This document shows positions 1 through 5,682 of a DNA stretch of 12,219 bases, one piece after another. The stretch is from Fidelibacterota bacterium. Lineage in GTDB: Bacteria; Bipolaricaulota; Bipolaricaulia; Bipolaricaulales; Bipolaricaulaceae. Location: positions 1 to 12,219 of the forward strand of contig JAJRVI010000080.1 in assembly GCA_024277405.1 (NCBI GenBank). Direction: 5' to 3'. Positions within the stretch are counted from its first letter, which is position 1. Each line of letters begins with the position of its first letter. A program made the position numbers and the translations under genes. A model generated the notes under the pieces. The model was not told the DNA's origin, searched no databases, and saw nothing but the letters and a program-made list of their open reading frames with translations.

Positions 1-253
1 CCGAGGTGGCGATCCGCAGGCCGTCGTAGGAGCGGTCGACGCGGTTCCTGAACCCGTAGACCCCGAGCTCCCCGGGGTCCCTCCCGGTGAGGGCGCACAT
101 CCACGCGGGCACGGTGATGGGGGGATCCACCGAGCGCAGCCGGCGGAACTCCCCCCGCTGTATGAGCCCCCGCAGGACGGGGAGGTCATCGAGGAGATCC
201 TCCACCAGGTCCGGATCGAGGCAATCGAGCCCGATCACAAGGCACCTGCTCAT
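1..253 (-). CDS. Alkaline-phosphatase-superfamily hydrolase, N-terminal fragment
   Basis: Partial gene that runs off the left edge; 84 codons are visible and open throughout. The protein begins MSRCLVIGLDCLDPDLV. The Asp in IGLD (residue 10) fits the first metal ligand of the type I phosphodiesterase/nucleotide pyrophosphatase branch of the alkaline phosphatase superfamily. PPITVPAWMCALTG (residues 44-57) fits the nucleophile segment, with Thr47 as the likely catalytic residue; GRDPGELGVYGFRN follows, as in this family. No signal peptide is visible, so it is probably cytoplasmic. The ATG overlaps the stop of the upstream PAPS-synthesis gene as ATGA, implying translational coupling and a role tied to nucleotide or sulfate-ester chemistry. 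Members include phosphodiesterases, sulfatases and phosphoglycerate mutases, and the substrate cannot be told from this fragment. Confident in the superfamily, not in the reaction. Confidence 0.85.
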   Translation of the reverse strand, partial: MSRCLVIGLDCLDPDLVEDLLDDLPVLRGLIQRGEFRRLRSVDPPITVPAWMCALTGRDPGELGVYGFRNRVDRSYDGLRIATS

Positions 254-2028
254 CGCCCAACGGGCCCCATCGCCTCCACCAGTATCCTCGCCACCTCGGG
301 ACGGGTGATCTCCGGCGGGGGCACCTCGCCCCGGCGGAGCATCTCCCGCAGGGCCGTCCCCGAGAGGCTCACCCGCTCCGACTCCGGATGGGGACAGGTC
401 TTCTCCGTGGCCATGCCCCCGCAGCGCTTGCACCAGAAGGCGGGGCGGAATTTCAGCGGCACGATCCCCAGCTCCCGGGGGTCGAAGCGATCGAATATCT
501 CCTGGGCCTCGTACGGGCCGTAGAAGTCCCCCACCCCGGCGTGGTCCCGGCCCACGATGAAGTGGGTGGCGCCGAAGTTCTTGCGGCAGAGGGCGTGGAA
601 GATCGCCTCCCTGGGGCCGGCATAGCGCATGTTGGCGGGGAAGGCGGCGATGAGGACCCGTTCCGCGGGGAAGTAATTTTCGAGGAGGGCCCGGTAAGTG
701 CGGAGCCTGACATCCGCCGGGAGATCCCCCGGCTTCGTCTCCCCCACCAGGGGAGAAAGCAGGAGCCCATCGCACACCTCCAGGGCGCAGCGCAGGAGGT
801 ACTCGTGGGCCCGGTGGAGAGGGTTCCTGGTCTGGAACGCCGCCACCGTCCCCCAGCCCCGGCGGGAGATCTCCTCCCGCACCTCCCGGGGGGTGAGGGC
901 GATCTCAGGGAAGCCGGGATCCGGGAGCTCCACCGCCCGGACCCGCCCGCCCACCAGGATGCGGGGCTCAGCCATGAGCCGGGCCACCCCGGGATGTTCG
1001 GGGGAGGCAGTGCCGAAAACATATTCCGCCTCCCACTCGGGGTCCCGCTCGAAGACCTCCGCCCCCTCCAGCACCCCCAGCAACCTCCCCCCCGGGTCCA
1101 CGAGCCTCGCGGCCTGGCCCGGCCGGAGGGAATCCGCCGTTTTTTCGTCCACCGGGAGGACGATGGGGAGGGGCCAGACGGTGCCATCGGGGAGCCTCAT
1201 GGACTCCACCACGCTCCGATACGTCCGCTCCCCCATGAACCCCGAGAGGGGCGAGTAGACCCCGGTGGCGAGGCAGTAGAACTCCCGCACGTAATAGGGG
1301 GAGAGGACGATCGCCGGGAGCCCCTCGGCCTCGCGGATGAGGACCTCCCGCTCCTTCCCCGTGACGAGGAGATCCACCAGGGTCCCGCCGTGGGGAAGGA
1401 CCGGTGACGCGTGATGGGTGACGCGTGACGGGGGGCTAGGGACAGTGGATGGAGAGGCACGGCCCGTGACGGGTAACGCGTCGTGCGTCACGGTTTTTTC
1501 GGGGATGAGGCCCTGGGCCTCCAGGTAGCGGAGGACCTTCTCCAGGGATTCCTCCACCGTCTCCCGGTCGGTATCGCAGATCACCTCGGGATCCTCAGGT
1601 TCCTCGTAGGGGTCGTCGATCCCGGTGAAGTTCCGGATCTCGCCGGCGAGCGCTTTCTTGTAGAGCCCTTTGGGGTCCCGCTCAATGAGGGCCGAGAGGG
1701 ACGCCCGGCAGTAGACCTCCACGAAGTTGGGACACCGCATCCTCGCCCGCCGCCGGGCCTCACGATACGGTGACACGAACGCGCACAGTACCGCCACCCC
1801 GTTCGCGGCCAAGAGGCTCGCCACGAACGAGACGCGGCGGATGTTCTCGTCCCGATCCTCCTTGGAGAAGCCGAGGTCCCGGGTGAGGTCCTGGCGCACG
1901 ATGTCCCCGTCCAGGCGCTGGACCGGTTCGACCCCTCGCCTCCGGAGCTCCTCCTCCAGGGCCACCGCCAGGGTGGTCTTCCCCGATGCCGGAAGCCCGG
2001 TGAACCAGACGACGAACCCCTTCCCCAT
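250..2028 (-). CDS. cysC/sat: Bifunctional APS kinase / ATP sulfurylase (PAPS synthase)
   Basis: 592 aa, complete. ATP sulfurylase makes adenosine 5'-phosphosulfate (APS) from ATP and sulfate; APS kinase phosphorylates it to PAPS, the sulfate donor for sulfation or reduction. The APS kinase domain is N-terminal (about 1-175): Walker A GLPASGKTT (11-19), LDGDIVRQ, DRDENIRR, CAFVSPYRE and DPKGLYKKALAGEI. The ATP sulfurylase domain (about 215-592) shows QTRNPLHRAHE (399-409), GRDHAGVGDFYGPY (493-506), a Cys cluster CKRC...TCPH (533-547) and a C-terminal SGTALREMLRRGE. Between them, about residues 178-214 are a Pro/Ser/Thr/His-rich linker encoded by tandem heptanucleotide repeats, unlike either family. 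The start is supported by AAGGAGG on the minus strand (2034-2040), 5 nt from the ATG. It lies 18 bp after the ribbon-helix-helix gene and overlaps the next gene by ATGA. No reductase or sulfotransferase is visible, so the fate of the PAPS is unknown. Confidence 0.96.
   Translation of the reverse strand: MGKGFVVWFTGLPASGKTTLAVALEEELRRRGVEPVQRLDGDIVRQDLTRDLGFSKEDRDENIRRVSFVASLLAANGVAVLCAFVSPYREARRRARMRCPNFVEVYCRASLSALIERDPKGLYKKALAGEIRNFTGIDDPYEEPEDPEVICDTDRETVEESLEKVLRYLEAQGLIPEKTVTHDALPVTGRASPSTVPSPPSRVTHHASPVLPHGGTLVDLLVTGKEREVLIREAEGLPAIVLSPYYVREFYCLATGVYSPLSGFMGERTYRSVVESMRLPDGTVWPLPIVLPVDEKTADSLRPGQAARLVDPGGRLLGVLEGAEVFERDPEWEAEYVFGTASPEHPGVARLMAEPRILVGGRVRAVELPDPGFPEIALTPREVREEISRRGWGTVAAFQTRNPLHRAHEYLLRCALEVCDGLLLSPLVGETKPGDLPADVRLRTYRALLENYFPAERVLIAAFPANMRYAGPREAIFHALCRKNFGATHFIVGRDHAGVGDFYGPYEAQEIFDRFDPRELGIVPLKFRPAFWCKRCGGMATEKTCPHPESERVSLSGTALREMLRRGEVPPPEITRPEVARILVEAMGPVGR
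1403..1430. repeat. Four tandem heptanucleotide repeats inside the PAPS synthase gene
   Basis: On the plus strand four consecutive 7-mers read GGTGACG, CGTGATG, GGTGACG, CGTGACG, consensus [G/C]GTGA[C/T]G. They lie in the interdomain linker of the APS kinase/ATP sulfurylase gene and are translated on the other strand into RVTHHASPV. Related 7-mers continue at 1465-1478, and the same family follows the ABC permease at 10603-10630. The unit length is not a multiple of three, so only certain copy numbers keep the frame open. Confidence 0.8.
1464..1499 (+). repeat. Heptad copies forming a hairpin followed by a T-run, inside a gene
   Basis: CCGTGACG (1464-1471) is followed by the heptad GGTAACG, then CGTCGTG, then the inverted copy CGTCACGG (1486-1493). 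The two 8-nt arms are perfectly complementary with a 14-nt loop, and TTTTTT (1494-1499) follows on the plus strand. This resembles an intrinsic terminator antisense to the PAPS synthase gene, and the repeats encode VTHDALPVTGR in the linker. No plus-strand transcript is known to need terminating here, so a terminator role is only possible; repeat origin is the better-supported reading. Confidence 0.5.
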
Positions 2029-2046
2029 CCGTCCCTCCTTGGGTAT

Positions 2047-2259
2047 TCAGAGATAGCCCAGTTTCCGCAGGCGATCGCGGATGATGCGGATCTCCTCGGG
2101 GGTGAGCTCCGCCGGTTCTCCCCCCACCTCCGCCACCAGATCCCGGAGCACGTGGACCACGAACTCGTTGACGGAGCGGAACCCCGTCCCCTCGATGACG
2201 CGCTTGAGCCGCTCGTATAGAGGCCGCGGGATCTTCAGGGTCACCCGATCGCTCCCCAT
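2047..2259 (-). CDS. Ribbon-helix-helix (CopG-like) transcriptional regulator
   Basis: 70 aa. The N-terminal strand RVTLKIP (5-11), helix PRPLYERLKRVIEGTG (11-26) and second helix SVNEFVVHVLRDLVAEV (29-45) follow the ribbon-helix-helix pattern of small dimeric DNA-binding proteins. The tail LTPEEIRIIRDRLRKLGYL (52-70) is an extra amphipathic helix. The ATG is preceded by AAGGAG on the minus strand about 8 nt away. It is the first gene of the operon, 18 bp before the APS kinase/ATP sulfurylase gene. A near-perfect palindrome lies just upstream over the predicted -10, so autoregulation of the PAPS operon is the natural inference. No toxin gene is adjacent, so an antitoxin role is less likely. 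Family assignment is firm; target and effector are inferred. Confidence 0.85.
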   Translation of the reverse strand: MGSDRVTLKIPRPLYERLKRVIEGTGFRSVNEFVVHVLRDLVAEVGGEPAELTPEEIRIIRDRLRKLGYL

Positions 2260-2269
2260 TCACACTCCT

Positions 2270-2293
2270 TTTGTACTCCAATCGGAGTATAAA
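2270..2293. promoter_or_regulatory. Candidate operator palindrome for the ribbon-helix-helix regulator
   Basis: Arms TTTGTACTCC and GGAGTATAAA flank a 4-nt centre AATC; 9 of 10 arm positions are complementary, with TACTCC/GGAGTA as the perfect core. The site begins 11 bp upstream of the regulator start codon, covers the predicted -10 (AGTATA on plus, TATACT on minus) and the likely transcription start, and abuts the ribosome-binding site. Ribbon-helix-helix proteins bind such two-fold sites as dimers, so self-repression fits. Binding by this protein is inferred. Confidence 0.6.
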
Positions 2294-2313
2294 CGCGGGC
2301 CGCGATCCCGCAA
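2286..2313 (-). promoter_or_regulatory. Predicted sigma70-type promoter of the regulator-PAPS synthase operon
   Basis: Read on the minus strand, TTGCGG (plus 2308-2313) and TATACT (plus 2286-2291) are separated by 16 bp. The -10 differs from TATAAT at one position; the -35 matches 4 of 6. Transcription would start within the palindrome at 2270-2293, about 20 nt upstream of the ATG. Confidence 0.5.
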
Positions 2314-2394
2314 CCGCGCCGTATAATCCGGTGAAGGCACATCACGGGTCTGCCGATATCCAGCGCCTTCCAAGGGCTCCCGGCGTGACGCGCC

Positions 2395-2408
2395 CGGGGA
2401 CGTCCCCG
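2395..2408. repeat. Perfect 14-bp palindrome before the DUF362 gene
   Basis: CGGGGACGTCCCCG is its own reverse complement. It ends 20 bp before the preferred TTG start of the DUF362 gene and touches an alternative GTG start at 2408. It could be an operator or an RNA hairpin in the leader. In such GC-rich DNA a chance palindrome is also possible. A TATAAT at 2322-2327 upstream may be the -10 for this gene, but no good -35 accompanies it. Confidence 0.4.
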
Positions 2409-2428
2409 TGAGAAAGGGGTGGAATAAT

Positions 2429-3379
2429 TTGGGAAAGGCCACGGTCTCCGTGGTGGGAAACGTGGTGGAACGTTCGGCCGGCGTGCGGGACGCCCTCGCC
2501 CCCCTGTCGGCGCGGGGGGAGTTGGAGTTCCTCCGGGGCGAGGTCGTGTTGGTGAAGCCCAATTGCGTCTCCTCCACGTTCCAGCTCGCCGCGACCCACG
2601 TGGACGCCCTGGCGGCGGTATTGGAGGCGGTGGTGGCCCAGGACCCCAAACGGGTGATCATCGGCGAGGGGTCGGCGGTGGACACCGCGGCGGCCTTCCG
2701 CAACTTCGGGTACTTAAAGCTCCTCGAGCGCTTCGACGTCGAGCTCATGGACCTCAACCGGGATCGCCACGTGACGGTGGAGATCCTCGGCCGCGATGGG
2801 GAACCGGTGGCCGTCCGGATCTCCCGGACGGCCCTGGAGTCGGTCCGCGTCTCGGTGGCCCTCCCCAAGACCCACGACACGGTGATCGTGACCCTCTCCC
2901 TTAAGAACATGGTGGTGGGAGCGATCCTGGGGAGCGACAAGGGACGGGTACACCGGGGATACCCCGCCATCAACCTGAACCTCGCCTATCTGGGAAAATG
3001 GCTCCGGCCGCACCTCGGGGTGATCGACGGGTTCGTGGGGATGGAGGGGGATGGCCCCACAGCGGGAACGGAGGTCCCCCACCGCGTGGCCTTGGCGGGC
3101 ACCGATCCCGTCGCCCTGGACGCGGTGGCCGCTTACCTCATGGGGTTCGACCCGCGGGAGGTGGGTTACCTCGTCCACGCCCAGGCCTTGGGGCTCGGGG
3201 CCGCGGATCTGGAGGACATCGAGGTCCACCTCCGGGGCGCAGGGCGACTGGAGGATCTCGTGCGTAAATACCGTCCCCATCGCACATACCCGGAGCAACG
3301 TCACTGGGACCCCAAGGGCACCCCCCTCGAACCGGTATACGCCCGCCTCCTCGCGGAGGCTCAGCGGGCCCCGAAATAG
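2429..3379 (+). CDS. DUF362 domain-containing protein
   Basis: 316 aa from a TTG start preceded by GGGG (2416-2419) at 9 nt; a GTG at 2408 would add 7 residues but has no ribosome-binding site. Family features in order: VVLVKPNCVSS (KPN at 43-45), VIIGEGSA (79-83), VALPKTHDTVIVTLSLKNM (144-161), DKGRVHRGY, IDGFVGMEGDGPTAGTE (199-215) and GTDPVALDAVAAYLMGFD (224-241). The length matches a stand-alone DUF362 domain. The ferredoxin-like Cys clusters carried by some relatives are absent, and there is no signal peptide or membrane segment. The biochemical function of the family is not established to my knowledge. The gene is divergent from the PAPS operon and its last 19 bp overlap the 3' end of the converging helicase gene. 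Family call strong, function unknown. Confidence 0.87.
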   Translation: MGKATVSVVGNVVERSAGVRDALAPLSARGELEFLRGEVVLVKPNCVSSTFQLAATHVDALAAVLEAVVAQDPKRVIIGEGSAVDTAAAFRNFGYLKLLERFDVELMDLNRDRHVTVEILGRDGEPVAVRISRTALESVRVSVALPKTHDTVIVTLSLKNMVVGAILGSDKGRVHRGYPAINLNLAYLGKWLRPHLGVIDGFVGMEGDGPTAGTEVPHRVALAGTDPVALDAVAAYLMGFDPREVGYLVHAQALGLGAADLEDIEVHLRGAGRLEDLVRKYRPHRTYPEQRHWDPKGTPLEPVYARLLAEAQRAPK

Positions 3380-5556
3380 GAGCGCACGTAATCCCTGGCC
3401 TCCGCCACCAGGTTCTCGGCGAGCTTCCCCCCGAAGTGCGGGAGCGCCGCGATCCTCTCCGGCGCGGTCCGGGCGAGCTTCCCGGGATCGGTGAAGCCCG
3501 CATCGTATAAGACCCGGGCCCGCACCCGCCCGATCCCCTTGAGCGCCACCAGGGGGAGGAGCTCCTCCCGCACCCCGTAACGCACCCGGCGCCGAAGCCG
3601 TGGGATCTCGGGAAGCCGCAATCCGAGGAGCTCGGCTATCCGCTCCGCCGCGTACAGGAGCCAATCGGCCGTCTCCACCAACCGGTGGAGGTCCCCGGGG
3701 CCCACCCCGAAGTCGATGTAGAGCTCCTCCTCCGTTTTCTCCTCGATCCAGTTCACGAGCACCTGGGCCGTCTTCACCTCCGCCAGGAACCTCCTGAACC
3801 CCCGTTCCCCGAAGGCCGGGGTCTCCAGGAACCAGATGCCCGCGGAGTCCTCCACGAAGGCCTCCAGCTCCGGGAGATCCCGGGAGCTCACGCGCACCAG
3901 CTCCATATCAGGGGTGGCGGCGATGAGGTGCAGGAAGGCGAGCGCGGGGCGTTCTCCCCGGCGCTGTGCCTCCCGGAGGCCGTCCCGGAGGGTGGCCGCG
4001 GTCACGGGGTGGATATAGAGGCGCGCCGTGAGGGCCCCGAAATCTGTGGGATAGAGCCTCTCGCCCTCCTCGCCCACGAACCCCTCCATCGTCAAGTACG
4101 CCAGGCCCCGCCGCAGCGCCCCGGCGAGCTCCGCGGGATCGAACTGCCGCGCGAACAGGGTCAACGAGAAGAACGCTGGAATGTCCCGCATGGTCCGCAC
4201 GTATCTCGCGGCGATCACCCCCAGGAGGTGGAAGAGGAGCGCCCCCTCCTGAGCGAGCTGGGACCGGATCGCCTCCGGAGGGGCGAGCACGTAACGCGAG
4301 ACCAGCTCCTCGAGCTCGTCCTCGCTCCTGGCGATGAGGATCGCTTCCCCGTAGGGGTCGAGCCCGGGGCGGCCGGCCCGGCCGGCCATCTGGTGGTACT
4401 CCAGGGCGGGGATATAGCTCGAGCCGTAGGGGGGATCGTAGCGGCGCACATCCCGGATCACCACCCGCCTCGCGGGGAGGTTCACCCCCGCCGCCAGGGT
4501 GGTGGTGGTGCAGAGGACCTTGATGCGCCTCTTCCGAAACGCATCCTCCACCAACCGCCGATGTCCCCCAGGAAGCCCGGCGTGGTGGAAGGCGACCCCG
4601 GAAGGGATGACCTTCGCGAGCTCCGTGGAAAGGGAGGTCCGCCCCTCCACGTCCCCCTGGATCTCGCCCGCCAATCCCAGGAGCTCCGTCTTCTCACCTT
4701 CCTCCAGGAGGTCACGGATGTGACGGGCGAGCTTCCGCGCCGCCGCCTGGGCGGAGCGCCGGGTGGCGACGAAGACGAGCACTTGCCCCCCCTCCTTCAC
4801 AGAGTCCACCGCCAGCGCGACCAGGGGGTCCGCCCGCCCCCCCGCCTCCAGCGGCCGCGGCGGCTCCCCGGGGAAGAGGAGGGCCCCTTCCCAGAAAACC
4901 CCTTTGCGCAGGGGCACGGGGCGGAAGTCGCTCACCACCGCCTCCGCCCCGAGCCAGGCCGCGATCTCGCCGGGATTCCCGATGGTCGCCGAGAGCGCCA
5001 GGAGCTGGAGCCCCGGCCGCTCCCGGCGGAGGGCCGAGAGGAGGATCTCCAACGTCGGGCCCCGATAGGGATCCCCGAGGAGGTGGACCTCATCCACCAC
5101 CACGAGCTCGAGTCCCTTGAAGAACCAGCCCGGCCGCTGTCGCATGATGGAGTCGGCCCGCTCATTGGTGAGGATGAGGACATCGTAGGCCGCCAGCTCC
5201 CGCTCCACGCGATCGAAATCCCCTGTGGAGATCCCCACCTCGAGGCCCACCTGGGAGAAGAGCTCCCCGAACCCGCGGTGCTTTTCGCCCGCGAGGGCCC
5301 TCAGGGGAACGAGGTAGAGGGACCGGCCGCCCCGTACGAGCGCTACCTGGAGCATGAGGAGCTCCGCCACCACCGTCTTTCCCGAGGCCGTGGGGGAGGC
5401 GAGGACGAGGCTCTTCCCCTCGGTGATCCCGGACCGCAGTGCCTCCTCCTGGGGCGGGTAGAGCTCGCGGATTCCCCGGGCGACGTAGACCTCAGCCACC
5501 TTCGGGGGGAGGCCGAGGAGCCGGCATACCTCCTCGATGTGCATCGCCGCAGGCAT
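3361..5556 (-). CDS. hel308: Hel308-type superfamily 2 DNA helicase
   Basis: 731 aa from the ATG at 5556. Alternatives are an upstream in-frame ATG at 5607 (+17 aa) and a downstream ATG at 5544, where MHIEEV resembles the usual Hel308 start. Hel308 enzymes are 3'-5' helicases acting on stalled replication forks in archaea (HelQ in animals). Motifs in order: SPTASGKT (54-61), YLVPLRALAGEK, STGDFD, LTNERADSIMR, VDEVHLLGDPYRGPTLE (154-170), LSATIGNPGEIAAWLGA, FRPVPLRKGVF, FVATRRSA, GVAFHHAGL, TLAAGVNLPARRVVIRD and QMAGRAGRPG (389-398). The C-terminal helix-hairpin-helix holds GIGRVRARVLYDAGF, matching the RxRAR segment near the archaeal C-terminus. All helicase motifs are intact and the length is typical. 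Bacterial occurrence is uncommon, so transfer from archaea or an old shared gene is inferred. Its 3' end overlaps the DUF362 gene by 19 bp, and it is divergent from the HD-GYP gene. Confidence 0.93.
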   Translation of the reverse strand: MPAAMHIEEVCRLLGLPPKVAEVYVARGIRELYPPQEEALRSGITEGKSLVLASPTASGKTVVAELLMLQVALVRGGRSLYLVPLRALAGEKHRGFGELFSQVGLEVGISTGDFDRVERELAAYDVLILTNERADSIMRQRPGWFFKGLELVVVDEVHLLGDPYRGPTLEILLSALRRERPGLQLLALSATIGNPGEIAAWLGAEAVVSDFRPVPLRKGVFWEGALLFPGEPPRPLEAGGRADPLVALAVDSVKEGGQVLVFVATRRSAQAAARKLARHIRDLLEEGEKTELLGLAGEIQGDVEGRTSLSTELAKVIPSGVAFHHAGLPGGHRRLVEDAFRKRRIKVLCTTTTLAAGVNLPARRVVIRDVRRYDPPYGSSYIPALEYHQMAGRAGRPGLDPYGEAILIARSEDELEELVSRYVLAPPEAIRSQLAQEGALLFHLLGVIAARYVRTMRDIPAFFSLTLFARQFDPAELAGALRRGLAYLTMEGFVGEEGERLYPTDFGALTARLYIHPVTAATLRDGLREAQRRGERPALAFLHLIAATPDMELVRVSSRDLPELEAFVEDSAGIWFLETPAFGERGFRRFLAEVKTAQVLVNWIEEKTEEELYIDFGVGPGDLHRLVETADWLLYAAERIAELLGLRLPEIPRLRRRVRYGVREELLPLVALKGIGRVRARVLYDAGFTDPGKLARTAPERIAALPHFGGKLAENLVAEARDYVRSYFGAR

Positions 5557-5594
5557 TTTAATGGAGACACTTCCCCCCGCAGTCCCCGGCGGGC

Positions 5595-5623
5595 TTGGCC
5601 GGTGCACAACCCAGGGATATTAT
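5595..5623 (+). promoter_or_regulatory. Predicted sigma70-type promoter of the HD-GYP gene
   Basis: TTGGCC (5595-5600), a 17-bp spacer and TATTAT (5618-5623) match 4 of 6 and 5 of 6 consensus bases. Transcription would start near 5630, about 53 nt before the preferred ATG. It lies in the 126-bp gap shared with the divergent helicase, for which I could not define a convincing promoter. Confidence 0.5.
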
Positions 5624-5682
5624 TACCGCCAAGGAATTTTTAGACGTGCGTGAACCCAAACGCTCCAACAGCGAGGGTCACC

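Noticed and set aside
388..1407. A 339-codon plus-strand open frame opposite PAPS synthase
   Set aside because: Low-complexity His/Pro/Glu/Arg product with no recognisable domain; the minus-strand gene has complete catalytic motifs.
1403..1478. Heptad array as a CRISPR array
   Set aside because: Units are 7 bp with no unique spacers and lie in a coding frame; no cas genes are present.
2047..2259. Ribbon-helix-helix gene as an antitoxin of a toxin-antitoxin pair
   Set aside because: The adjoining genes are biosynthetic enzymes and no small toxin-like frame is next to it.
2322..2327. TATAAT on the plus strand as the DUF362 promoter
   Set aside because: The -10 is perfect, but the 17-bp-spaced -35 position reads GCCGCG, so it is mentioned only within the palindrome entry.
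3685..5643. A 652-codon plus-strand open frame opposite the helicase gene
   Set aside because: It mirrors the codon pattern of Hel308 on the other strand; its product is Pro/Glu/Arg/His-rich with no domain, while the minus strand has every helicase motif.
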